DNA of 64,000 nucleotides from Candidatus Hydrogenedentota bacterium (GTDB taxonomy: Bacteria > Hydrogenedentota > Hydrogenedentia > Hydrogenedentales > JAJRTN01), in NCBI GenBank assembly GCA_024278275.1, contig JAJRTN010000118.1, positions 1 to 64,000 on the forward strand, given 5' to 3'. Shown here in pieces: positions 17,801 through 31,174 of this stretch. The stretch's first letter is position 1, and the number at the start of each line of letters is the position of its first letter. The position numbers were made by a program, and so were the translations under genes. The notes beneath the pieces were generated by a model. That model was not told the DNA's origin. It saw only the letters and a list, made by a program, of their open reading frames with translations, and did no database searches.

Positions 17801-20128
17801 TCAGCCCACTTTCCCGACCGGCTCTTCCGGGACCCCGGGGGTTGGATTCCCGGCCTCCGTCATTTGATCGCCTTCCAGGATAACGTGTTCGGACAGGGCC
17901 ATTTCCACCAGGGCGAGGAGAAAAACAACCGTTGATTCCCCGCCCTGGTTCTGATTTACCCGCGTGGCATGAAGCCCGTCGTAGCAGCCGCCGGTGGCGG
18001 CGTCGTAAACCGACAGGTTCAGGTCGTTTTCGCCGGTGAACCATTCGAAGGCGATGCGGGCTTCGTTGAACCAGCGCTTGTCGCCGGTGATACGGTGCGC
18101 CTCGAGACAGGCCGACACCATGCTGTACGCCTCCACCCCTTGCTGGTCGAAGCGCGCGCGTTCCTTGCCGCGAAGGTAGAACCCTTCGGATCCAATGGGA
18201 ACGAAGTGGCCGCCCTCGGGCCGCTGGATTTTGCTCAGCCAGTCCAATGATTCCAGGGCGGCGTCCATCAGGTCATTGCGGCCCATCCAGCGGCCGCTCA
18301 GCAAGAGCGCATGGGGCAGTTTCGCGTTGGCGTAGGTCAGGCGATCCTCGAACCAGCGCCAGTCATCGCTGCGGTGCTCCCGGTAGCACGCCAGCAGGTA
18401 CTCGGCCATGTCCTTGCGCACCTTCTGCGAAAGGTGGTGGCCGTAAAAGCGCCGCAGGTATTCATGGATGGCCTTCAACACGAAAGCGCAGGCCCGCGGG
18501 GAGCGGAATGTTTTCGCCGTGTCCAGGGCCGCGGTGTAGAGGTTGTTCGCCAGGCCGCACAACTCGGGACGTTGTGAACGGCCCGCCACCGTGCCCAGCG
18601 CCCAAAGCGCCCGACCGTTGGAATCCTCCACCCCCGCGTCATCCAGCCATCGGCGATCATAACTCATGAAGTTTCTGAAACGCCCGTTCTCCGGATTGAA
18701 GGCGTGGAGGAGAAAGGCACTGTAGCGCGACGCGAGTTCCCGTGCTTCGAGCACCTCTTTTTCGGCGAAGCGCTCCAGCAGCACCGTGAGCACCAGGGCC
18801 CGGGCGTTGTCGTCGGTGCAGTAGCCGTGGTTGTAGTCGGGCACGCCGAAGCGCGCGTGTTGCACCAGGCCGGTTCCGTCGGTCAAGAGGCGCAGGTGAT
18901 CGAGCTTCAACTGGGGCAGTTCATGGGGCAACTGGTCCAGCGTCGATACCGGTATCTGCCGGGGGTATTGGCGCTGCTTCTCGATGGCGCGCTCGAAGGA
19001 CCGCACGTAGGCATTGGCCACGTTGGGCCAGGTCATGTCGCGGCCAAAGAGATGGGCCTGCTTGCGCATGGCGGTCCGTTCCGTCTCCTGGTCCAGGAGC
19101 CAATTCACCTTTTCCGCGATGGCCTCGGGATCCCGTTCCGGAACGATAACGCCCCGTCCGTTCGCCAGCAGTTCCTCGGCGTACCAGATGGGTGTCGCCA
19201 CCACCGCCTTCCCGGCGCCCACGGTGTAGGCCAGGGCGCCCGACACCATTTGGTGAAGGTTGAGGTAGGGAAAGAGACAGATGTCCGCGGCACCGATGTA
19301 TTTGACCAATTCTTCCAGTGAAACGAAACGGTTGTGGAAGAGGATGTTCGATTCGACGTTTTTCTTTTTGGCCAGTTGCTGCAATTTCAGGCGATAGATC
19401 TCGCCCGAGGAACGCACCACGTTGGGATGGGTCGCGCCCTGCACCATGTACATCACGTCGGGGTGCCGCTCGATGATGTGCGGAAGGGCCTCGATGGCAT
19501 ATTCGATCCCTTTGTTCTCTGAGAGCAACCCGAAGGTGAGCATAACCTTTTTGCCCGCCAGCCCGAAGGGCTCCTTGTAGAGATCCGGGTCCTCGAAAGG
19601 GACGTCCGGAATGCCGTGGTGGATAAAGTCTATCTTGTCCTCGGGCGCGCCGTAGATTTCGACAAGATCCCGGGCCGCCCGCCGTGCCATGACCACCAGC
19701 CGGTCGGAGAGCCGCACCAGTTCGCACATGACCTGGCGCTGATTGGAATCGGGGTTCTCCAAAACCGTGTGCAGCGTGGTGACCACGGGCATGCGAAGCT
19801 GCTTCAGGAGCACGAGAATATGGCTGCCCGCCACCCCGCCAAAAATCCCGTACTCATGTTGCAGGCAGACCACGTCCACGTTGTTGAAGTTCAGGAACTG
19901 GGCCGCCCGCCGGTACGAGGCGGCCTCGTTCTCCACGATTTCGAACTGGACCCGCGGCGGATAGCGATACCAGTGATCCCGGTCGTTGATGGCCACGGTG
20001 AAGACTGACGCGGATTTACATTGGCCCGCAATCGCTTCCGTAAGATCGGTGGTGAAGGTCGCAATGCCGCACTGGCGGGGCAGGTAGTTGCCGATTAACG
20101 CGATTTGAAGCAGGTTTGTTTTTACCAT
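17801..20128 (-). CDS. GT4-type glycosyltransferase with C-terminal alpha-helical barrel-like domain
   Basis: 775-residue two-domain protein. Residues 1-400 form a GT-B glycosyltransferase of family 4 type: LIGNYLPRQCGIATFTTDL at the N-terminus, LQHEYGIFGG, HHGIPDV, LTFGLLSENKGIEYAIEAL and the donor-site region MVSGALAYTVGAGKAVVATP. Residues of about 425-775 (GYCTDDNARALV, SYDRRWLDD, NAKLPHALLLSGRW, GVEAYSMV) resemble (alpha/alpha)6 glycoside-binding or hydrolase-like domains. It is followed and preceded by co-directional genes at 39 and 49 bp. Pairing with a GH130 phosphorylase suggests synthesis and breakdown of one mannoside-type glycan; donor and acceptor cannot be read from sequence. Confidence 0.88.
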   Translation of the reverse strand: MVKTNLLQIALIGNYLPRQCGIATFTTDLTEAIAGQCKSASVFTVAINDRDHWYRYPPRVQFEIVENEAASYRRAAQFLNFNNVDVVCLQHEYGIFGGVAGSHILVLLKQLRMPVVTTLHTVLENPDSNQRQVMCELVRLSDRLVVMARRAARDLVEIYGAPEDKIDFIHHGIPDVPFEDPDLYKEPFGLAGKKVMLTFGLLSENKGIEYAIEALPHIIERHPDVMYMVQGATHPNVVRSSGEIYRLKLQQLAKKKNVESNILFHNRFVSLEELVKYIGAADICLFPYLNLHQMVSGALAYTVGAGKAVVATPIWYAEELLANGRGVIVPERDPEAIAEKVNWLLDQETERTAMRKQAHLFGRDMTWPNVANAYVRSFERAIEKQRQYPRQIPVSTLDQLPHELPQLKLDHLRLLTDGTGLVQHARFGVPDYNHGYCTDDNARALVLTVLLERFAEKEVLEARELASRYSAFLLHAFNPENGRFRNFMSYDRRWLDDAGVEDSNGRALWALGTVAGRSQRPELCGLANNLYTAALDTAKTFRSPRACAFVLKAIHEYLRRFYGHHLSQKVRKDMAEYLLACYREHRSDDWRWFEDRLTYANAKLPHALLLSGRWMGRNDLMDAALESLDWLSKIQRPEGGHFVPIGSEGFYLRGKERARFDQQGVEAYSMVSACLEAHRITGDKRWFNEARIAFEWFTGENDLNLSVYDAATGGCYDGLHATRVNQNQGGESTVVFLLALVEMALSEHVILEGDQMTEAGNPTPGVPEEPVGKVG

Positions 20129-20177
20129 CGGATAGGGATCTCCCTCGTGACGGTTTTGTTTGGAACGGACACCGCCC

Positions 20178-21704
20178 CTATGCGGGCCGCGCCCGCGGGC
20201 CGGTCAGTGCGTGCAGCAATTTGCCGACGGGCACCGAGGCCACGCGCGAGGCGGAATCGGAAAAGGCATAGGGGATGATCAACAAATCATTGTGGATCAT
20301 GGCACCACAGGAATATACCACATTGGGCACATAGCCTTCACGCTCGTCCTGCGTCGGGCTCAACAACGGCTCCGGCAGACGACCGATGACTTTCGACGGA
20401 TTTTCGCGGTCGAGCAGCACCGCGCCAATGCAATAACGGCGCATGGGCCCGACGCCGTGGGTCAGCATGATCCAGCCGGCCTCCGTCTCGATGGGAGAGC
20501 CGCAATTCCCTATCTGCACCGCCTCCCAGGGGAAGAAGGGCATTTGCAACGGTTCGATGCGATCCCAGAAGTGGATATTGTCCGAATACATGATGAACAG
20601 GTTTTCACCATCCACGCGGGAGATCATGGCGTAGTTTCCCTTCACGCGGCGCGGGAAAAGGGCCATGCCCTTGGATTCGGCATAGACGCCGTTCATGGTG
20701 TGCATCTTGAAACAGGTGAAATCCCGGGTTTCCAGGAGTTGCGTCAGGATGTTCCGGCCGTCATAGGCGGTGTAGGTGGCGTAATAGACGACCTCGCCGT
20801 CGTCCTCGACGAAGCGGACAAAACGGGCGTCCTCGATACCCGCGGATTCCGTGGTGGAGATGGGGAAGATGACGCGCTCCGACAACTGCGTTTCCGGGTC
20901 GAAGCGAATCTCATAGTTCGACCGCGCCAGCCACAGCATGGTGGAAAAGGTGTTTTCCAGAAAGGCCGTGCTTCCTTCGTATTGGCCGCGCAGCGACCAC
21001 ATGGCGTGGCGCAATTCATCCAGCGTGAAACGGTCGCCAAGTTGACCCAGGGTCGTTTCCACCAAATCATGCGCGGCCGTTTGCTCCCCTTCCCCCGCCG
21101 CTTCGCTGGTCGCCATGAAGTTGAATAATTTCAGGGAATAGAGGTGTTTGTCATAGTATTGGTCCGGCCGGACCTCCGCCGAAGCCACGAAGGTGTTTAC
21201 CGGCTCCAGCACCGGCTCGCCCGTGGCGCTGATCAGGGCGCCGCGAAACTCGATGGAGGAAACATGTCCCTCCCCCACGGCGCGCAGACTCAGCACCACG
21301 CGAACCTGGTCCGCCGGCACGCCCGATTGATCCGGATGGGGGACGATGCTGGGGTTGAACAGTGCCGCGGACTCCACGGCGTATTCCATGGTGAAATACG
21401 CGCCGATGAGCAACGCCTTCTCCTCCGGGAGATGGTTGTCCGCCAGGTGCAATTGCTCTGCAACCACCGCGTAATTCCGCCTGAACACCGTGCGAATGCG
21501 CCGGTGACGCCCACCATAGTCTTCCAGCAAGGCCGCGCACATCCGTTTCACCTCGTCCTGGCTGAACGCCAGTACGCGCTCAACCACGCGTGCCATCCGC
21601 CCGGGCTCCAGGCTGAACATGCGGGTGATCACGCGCCGGCTGTCCGGGTTCAACTGGAAAGGATGCCGGCAAACCACCACCGAAGCATTTTTTGCGGTAT
21701 CCAT
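20178..21704 (-). CDS. glycoside hydrolase family 130 (beta-mannoside phosphorylase-like)
   Basis: 508-residue five-bladed propeller enzyme of GH130, a family of phosphorylases and hydrolases acting on beta-mannosides. Recognisable blocks are RVIFPISTTESAGIEDARFVR-type (around residue 285), CFKMHTMNG, KGMALFPRRVKGNYAMISR, and the hallmark GNCGSPIETEAGWIMLTHGVG. The N-terminal 170 residues are an extension with helical character, as in longer GH130 members. Whether it is phosphorolytic or hydrolytic needs the phosphate-binding residues to be aligned. It is the first gene of the operon with the GT4 protein and the M24-like protein. Confidence 0.88.
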   Translation of the reverse strand: MDTAKNASVVVCRHPFQLNPDSRRVITRMFSLEPGRMARVVERVLAFSQDEVKRMCAALLEDYGGRHRRIRTVFRRNYAVVAEQLHLADNHLPEEKALLIGAYFTMEYAVESAALFNPSIVPHPDQSGVPADQVRVVLSLRAVGEGHVSSIEFRGALISATGEPVLEPVNTFVASAEVRPDQYYDKHLYSLKLFNFMATSEAAGEGEQTAAHDLVETTLGQLGDRFTLDELRHAMWSLRGQYEGSTAFLENTFSTMLWLARSNYEIRFDPETQLSERVIFPISTTESAGIEDARFVRFVEDDGEVVYYATYTAYDGRNILTQLLETRDFTCFKMHTMNGVYAESKGMALFPRRVKGNYAMISRVDGENLFIMYSDNIHFWDRIEPLQMPFFPWEAVQIGNCGSPIETEAGWIMLTHGVGPMRRYCIGAVLLDRENPSKVIGRLPEPLLSPTQDEREGYVPNVVYSCGAMIHNDLLIIPYAFSDSASRVASVPVGKLLHALTGPRARPA

Positions 21705-21810
21705 GAACCTATGAAATCCCTGTTTACGTCCGTTTCAGGTGGCCAAGACAAGTGTTTTCCCGATTTTACCCCGCTCCCCGGCCAACATCAATCAACCCTT
21801 TAACCCTTCG

Positions 21811-22290
21811 CTAAACGCCGAATTGCCGCAGGTGGTGCTCGAAGTGCAGGACATGAAGACGATCCCACCCGTCCACCCCTATCCTGCCAAAACAGGGGTG
21901 CGGTGCGGGCGTCAGTTCATCGGCCTGTACCAGGGTCAAATACTCCTCAAGCAGGGCATGGAGGGTCTCCAGGTCGCCGGGCTCCCGGGTTTCGATGCCC
22001 TGGGTGCGCAGGGACCGGGGCAGGCGGGCCGTCCAGCTTAAGGGGAGCCACCCGCGCAGTGCCAGAGGCCCCATGACGGCGGCGATGACCCGGTTTCCGG
22101 CCCGAGGTACTTTGGCCGACCGTCCCATGGCATGGCTTACACACCACACCAGGTGTTCGATGAGGGTATCCTTGCGAAGCGCGCCCCAAGCGGGCGCGCC
22201 ATCGTGTGGGATACGTTCGAGGCGCCGGATGACCTCCGCCACGTAATCTGCATCGAGATGGCCCATATCCGCTCCCCACATGTTCGCCAT
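21811..22290 (-). CDS. DUF1569 / DinB-like helical bundle protein
   Basis: 159-residue protein of the DUF1569 group in the DinB/YfiT four-helix-bundle superfamily, members of which often bind a metal through three histidines. Histidines are placed accordingly: LIEHLVWCVSHAM near residue 45 and the C-terminal HVLHFEHHLRQFG. The block PHPCFGRIGVDGW just before the last helix is typical. Related thiol-transferases use mycothiol or bacillithiol, and the window encodes bacillithiol genes, but a link is speculative. The start lacks a strong ribosome binding site. It is divergent from gltB. Confidence 0.75.
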   Translation of the reverse strand: MANMWGADMGHLDADYVAEVIRRLERIPHDGAPAWGALRKDTLIEHLVWCVSHAMGRSAKVPRAGNRVIAAVMGPLALRGWLPLSWTARLPRSLRTQGIETREPGDLETLHALLEEYLTLVQADELTPAPHPCFGRIGVDGWDRLHVLHFEHHLRQFGV

Positions 22291-22375
22291 GCCGAAACGT
22301 ACCGTTTATGCCCACACACCGCGGCAGAGGATTCCCCGCAATTCGGCGTAATAGTAGCATGATTCACGGGTGGAG

Positions 22376-22469
22376 CGCAGCCCCTGGCGGCCCCTGGCGG
22401 CTGCCTGTAGGCGCTAACCCCTGTCAAGTAAGGCGTTTACAGGCATTCCTACCATTTGGTAGGAATGCC
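22376..22469. promoter_or_regulatory. structured intergenic element with 28-bp palindrome
   Basis: Three features sit side by side. CCCCTGGCGG is directly repeated and flanked by GCAGCC/GGCTGC. A stem follows with arms CTGTAGGCGC (22405-22414) and GCGTTTACAG (22433-22442). A perfect palindrome then runs from 22442 to 22469 with arms GGCATTCCTACCA and two loop bases. It lies between divergent DUF1569 and gltB genes. There is no T-run, so an operator or RNA structure is likelier than a terminator. Confidence 0.5.
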
Positions 22470-22563
22470 GTGCGGCCCTCGCAAATGGATGGAGGATGCC
22501 CTTTGCTTATTGCATCCCGTAAATGCAGCGTTATTCGCGGGTGATACGGACCGACCGGATCGT

Positions 22564-22593
22564 TTGACAGAAGAAAGGGATGTGCTGTAACAT
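22564..22593 (+). promoter_or_regulatory. candidate gltB promoter
   Basis: A consensus TTGACA at 22564-22569 is followed after 18 bases by TAACAT (22588-22593). A start here would give a leader of roughly 250 nt before gltB that contains the hairpins at 22653-22703. Confidence 0.4.
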
Positions 22594-22652
22594 ACGCGTT
22601 GGAATGAACCGGTGTGAGGCGTGGAAACGACCGTATCGACCGGATCGTCCTT

Positions 22653-22703
22653 CGGCGGGTAACTCGGGCAGTCCCGCCGTTCTGAATCCTCCGGCGTTTT
22701 TTT
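22653..22703 (+). promoter_or_regulatory. attenuator-like hairpin pair in the gltB leader
   Basis: CGGCGGG (22653-22659) can pair with CCCGCCG (22673-22679). Alternatively CGCCG (22675-22679) can pair with CGGCG (22692-22696), which is followed directly by seven T residues (22697-22703), the layout of an intrinsic terminator. The two stems share bases and exclude each other, as in transcription attenuators. No leader peptide or known riboswitch was recognised. Confidence 0.45.
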
Positions 22704-22850
22704 GCATGGCGGAGCGGTTTTCACCGCGGAGCCTTGACACGGTGTACGCGGAACCCCAAGTCCGTGGGCGCGTTCCATCCCTGTTTCGGGCGTGACGCAC
22801 CGGTAAATCCGTTGCTCCCTTTCGGCTAACCTGAAAAAGGATCACCAGCC

Positions 22851-27411
<4,561 letters not shown>

Positions 27412-27425
<14 letters not shown>

Positions 27426-28905
27426 AGCCCGAGGATTCATGACCTTTAAGCGCACCCTGGCCCGGAATGAACCGGTGGCGGAGCGCCTGGCCCATTACCG
27501 CGAATTTTCCCACCCCCTTCCCCAGGAAAAACTTCGCGAACAGGCCTACCGCTGCATGAATTGCGGCGTGCCTTTCTGTCACGACGGCTGCCCCCTGGGT
27601 AACCTGATTCCGGATTTCAACGACTGCGTGAAGGACGAGGATTGGGATGAGGCCCTGCGTATCCTTCATTCCACGAATAACTTCCCCGAGTTCACCGGTC
27701 GTGTCTGCCCCGCCCCCTGCGAAAGCGCCTGCGTGCTGGGCATCAACGAACCGCCTGTAACCATCGAGATGATTGAGAACGTTATCTGCGAACGGGGCTG
27801 GGAGGAAGGTTGGATCCAACCCGAACCCCCGGTCACGCGCACCGGCAGGCAGGTGGCCGTCATCGGTTCGGGTCCCGCCGGTCTGGCCGCGGCGCAACAG
27901 TTGAACCGCGCGGGCCACACGGTCGTGGTTTATGAGCGTTCCGACGAGCCGGGCGGCCTGTTGACCTACGGCATTCCCGCTTTCAAACTGGACAAGTCGG
28001 TCGTGTTCCGTCGTATTGGCCAGATGAAGGCTGAAGGCGTGACCTTCCGGTGCAACGCGGAAGTGGGCAGGAACGTGCCGGTAAGTGAATTGGACGGATA
28101 CGACGCCGTGGTGGTGGCCACGGGCTCCACCGTGCCGCGCACCTTCGAGGGCATGGACGTGCCGGGGTGGGATCTGAAGGGCATTCACCCGGCCATGGAG
28201 TTCCTGCCCCAACAGACGCGCCGTGTATTGGGAAAGCCCGTGGAAGGCGAGGACATCCTCGCCACGGGCAAGCACGTGGTGGTCATCGGCGGCGGTGACA
28301 CGGGCTCCGACTGCGTCGGCACGAGCCTGCGCCAGGGCGCGAAATCGGTCACCACCCTGGAGCTGTTTCCCAAGCCCCCGGAAGAACGCGCGCCAACCAA
28401 TCCCTGGCCGGAATACGCCTTTATCTTCCGCACCTCTTCGAGTCACGAAGAAGGCGGGGAACGCCTTTACTGCATGAACACCAAGCGTTTCGAAGATGAC
28501 GGACAGGGCCATGTGGTGGCGCTGCATGTCGTTGAAGTCGCATGGTCGGAGCCGGACGCGGACGGCCGCCGCAAGATGACCGAAGTGCCGGGCAGCGAAC
28601 GCCGCCTTTCCGCCGATCTCGTGCTCCTGGCCATGGGCTTCACCCAGCCGGAGACGGACACCTTCGTGGCGGAACTGGGACTTGAAGTGGAGCGCAACCG
28701 TTTTGGTCGGGCCATCCAGGCCGGCACGGAAAGTTATGCCACGAGCCGGCCCGGCGTGTTCGCCTGCGGCGATGCGCGGCGCGGGCAATCCCTGGTCGTC
28801 TGGGCCATCAGCGAAGGCCGCGAATGCGCTTACCACGTGGATCGCTTCCTCATGGGCGCCTCGGACCTTCCCCAACGAGACGCCCAGGGCTACGTCATGC
28901 GGTGA
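27412..28905 (+). CDS. gltD: glutamate synthase, small (beta) subunit
   Basis: 497-residue NAD(P)H-oxidising subunit that delivers electrons to GltB. N-terminal cysteine clusters for 4Fe-4S centres ([17 protein letters not shown] and [12 protein letters not shown]) precede an FAD-binding motif [20 protein letters not shown] and an NAD(P)H motif [16 protein letters not shown]. The C-terminal block [17 protein letters not shown] is typical of the family. The ATG at 27412 lies inside the end of gltB and is preceded by GAGGAGG, so translation is coupled. Confidence 0.97.
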
Positions 28906-29057
28906 TGCCGGGAAAAAGCGCTTTGGGAGCCAGTGGGGAGTGCGGGGGGGAAAGGCAGTGGCCATTCCAGGGCCTGAATGGGGGCGTGTGCAGATGCTCC
29001 GGAAGCCGTGCGGACTCGAAATCACGTCGGGGCAGGAATCCCTTTTTGAAAATGGTC

Positions 29058-29091
29058 GGGACACTCTCCGGATTGCTCCGGAGAGTGTCCC
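29058..29091. terminator. 15-bp perfect hairpin after gltBD
   Basis: The arms GGGACACTCTCCGGA (29058-29072) and their exact complement (29077-29091) enclose a TTGC loop, about 150 bp after the gltD stop. Only a weak T stretch follows (ATTTGG). It is the likely end of the gltBD transcript. The rest of 28906-29841 shows only frames that look non-coding, and I see no supported gene there. Confidence 0.6.
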
Positions 29092-29841
29092 ATTTGGTGC
29101 TCCCCGCAAAGGGGGGGGGACGGGGAGCGGGGTGGATGGGGGCTATGAGGGATAACGGTGTGTATGCTTGTGGTGCTTGATTACTTGGAACGTGGCCCCG
29201 TGTGACGATATGTTTTTCCGGGCCCTGGCGGTCTTGACCCGACGTACAAAACGGTCATGGCGCACATAGGTCCCCGTCATACCGGGTCTCCTTGTTCAGG
29301 CTGTCGGCGCTGCCCGTACGGGAAGTACGGCCGGACTATTGCTCAAAGGAGTGAGCATATCCCATGCCAAGAAACAAGAAAACCCCACGTTGCCAAAACA
29401 AGCGGCTTTGGCCGCCTGGTCCAACCGGTTCGTTCCATGGGCAAAGACTCTTACCATCGTGGTGGACAGGAATTGACCAACCACGGCCTTCCTGGCTCCG
29501 ACCGGGTTGCTCCATGGTTTTCGGGAATGGTTTGCCGCCATCCCGGGGCCGACCCCGTATCATCCTGATTTTCATCCCCACGGGCACGGGCTCCATGCCC
29601 TGCCCATGCGTTGTGGTTCCATGGCCGTGGATTCCCGCTTTCGGGGGTGTCGATGAATGGGTGAATTCACGACAGATAGCGGCCCTCTTGTACAGCTCCC
29701 GCACGCGCCCGGTTTCAACGGCAAGGGCCGCCCGTTCCCCTTGGAAAGGGCGACCCTGGTGGCATGCTTCCATGCCGATCCCGGATGGAACGCGCCTGTT
29801 ACGCGGTCCTGTTGCCGATCCTTTTCACCTGCCGGTCGTAC

Positions 29842-30552
29842 TCAGTGGTGTTCCTGTCCGTTGTCATGCTTCGCACCGGATCCGGAATGGGGGGCCATAC
29901 CGGTGCCTCCCCCCGCTTTTTCAAGCGCGGACAGGTATTTGGCCGGATCACTCCTGAGTTTCTTGACACAGCCCTTGCAGCAGGTACGAAACAGCCGGCC
30001 GGCGATGACCGCTTCCACCGGATCGCCCATGGCGCCGCCCAGTTTTTCCCCGGACACCAGGCAGGTATCCAGGGGATAGGCGGCCCGTTGCGCGGTTGTG
30101 GCGGCTTCATCGAGCTTTTTCATGACCGCTTCGGCATGGTCGGCAATCTTGCTCTTGCATTCGGGACAACAGAGCTTGACAAGGCGATTGTTGAGGACAT
30201 AATCGACGGTGTCCCCCATGGTCCCCAACTCATGTCCGGTAATGGGACAGGTGCTGAGTGGATAATAGGGGGCCTGTCCGGCCACGATGGCCGCATCGAT
30301 TTTTGCCAGGTAGGTTGTGCGGGAGGCCTCGAACTTTTGCGGACAAGATTTGCAGCAGAACCGGATTTCACGGCCCTCTACGACCTTGATAACGGGTTCT
30401 CCCATGGTGCCAAGCTTCATGCCCGAAACGATGCAGGTGTCCAGGGGATAGGGATCCCCCGTCGCCACCGGCTCCGTCCAGCCGGAAACCGGCAAGATCA
30501 CCATCGTCAAGACCAGTGCGGTTGCCCAAGGCAGAATCTTCATGTGTTTCAC
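29842..30552 (-). CDS. secreted protein with three Cys-rich TRASH/YHS-like repeats
   Basis: 236-residue exported protein. The signal peptide is MKILPWATALVLTMVILPVSG; GTG 30552 is chosen since AAGGA lies nine bases before it, though ATG 30543 is also possible. Three tandem repeats of about 62 residues start at about 35, 97 and 159. Each has the form YPL(D/S)TC..(S/T)G..LG.MG(D/E), about 15 residues, then CC..C, giving four Cys per repeat (C40/66/67/70, C102/128/129/132, C164/191/192/195). The tail is His-rich (HDNGQEHH). This resembles TRASH/YHS metal-binding modules, so periplasmic binding or sensing of a soft metal is plausible. I do not know a characterised triple-repeat homologue. Confidence 0.75.
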   Translation of the reverse strand: MKHMKILPWATALVLTMVILPVSGWTEPVATGDPYPLDTCIVSGMKLGTMGEPVIKVVEGREIRFCCKSCPQKFEASRTTYLAKIDAAIVAGQAPYYPLSTCPITGHELGTMGDTVDYVLNNRLVKLCCPECKSKIADHAEAVMKKLDEAATTAQRAAYPLDTCLVSGEKLGGAMGDPVEAVIAGRLFRTCCKGCVKKLRSDPAKYLSALEKAGGGTGMAPHSGSGAKHDNGQEHH

Positions 30553-30773
30553 GTTTCCATTTCCTTTCTTGTTCGGGATCTTTGTGAAATCGAAGCTCTC
30601 TTTCACCTAGCATCCCACCCACGGTAGGCCCATTGATAAGCAATTCCCGTGCCATATGATTCGGGCGGGCGGTATAGCCCCTTACCCGCGAAGTTCCGTA
30701 CCCATGGTCAGGGAAATGGGTCTTTGCCCCTCCCTGCGTCATGTCCGGACGGCGGGAATCCACCCCGCCCGTC

Positions 30774-30793
30774 ATTCCCGCGCACGCGGGAAT
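30774..30793. repeat. CATTCCCGCG palindromic extragenic repeat
   Basis: Arms ATTCCCGCG and CGCGGGAAT with a 2-base loop, preceded by GTC. It matches the common GTCATTCCCGC...GCGGGAATC class of extragenic palindromes. It lies in the 620-bp gene-free gap between the triple-repeat protein and the CaCA exchanger. Confidence 0.55.
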
Positions 30794-30879
30794 CTGCGTT
30801 CATCTGCGCCATCCGCGGATACATTACATGGAGGCCGTTCTTCCAGGGGAGACGGTTTCGTCGTCAAGGTTTCCGTCTT

Positions 30880-30897
30880 GGTGGGCCAAGGCCCACC
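30880..30897. repeat. GGTGGGCC palindromic extragenic repeat
   Basis: Arms GGTGGGCC and GGCCCACC with loop AA, followed by CTGCG. It resembles the widespread GGTGGGCA...GCCCACCCTG extragenic palindrome. It shares the same gene-free gap (30553-31174) with the CATTCCCGCG element. Confidence 0.5.
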
Positions 30898-31174
30898 CTG
30901 CGTATTACCCGCCATGCCCTGCGTTTAGGCAAAAGCGTACTTCCCCTATCGTGCAACGGATCGTTTTTCGCCGCGTATCTCGCCATGCCGGACGGGGAGG
31001 GCTGTTGTAAAGGGCTGCTTGAAACCATGTAAATCCGGGGGAGGGTCTTGGTGATACGGGTATGGTCTCGGCCGCCTCGTGAAATCCCTCCCCGGCAACA
31101 GTCGGGATCAGGAAGTCCCAACGTGGTACAATCGCCGCCAACCCCGTCAAGAACCGTTGGTTGAAAGGAGTGTC

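Noticed and set aside
22734..22739. Perfect TTGACA box as gltB promoter
   Set aside because: No acceptable -10 box occurs 16-18 bases downstream (CAAGTC only); the box at 22564 has a better partner.
29336..29957. Overlapping frames on both strands in the gap after gltD
   Set aside because: Composition (many Trp, Pro, Arg, no hydrophobic pattern), lack of ribosome sites and overlap with the Cys-repeat gene argue against coding.
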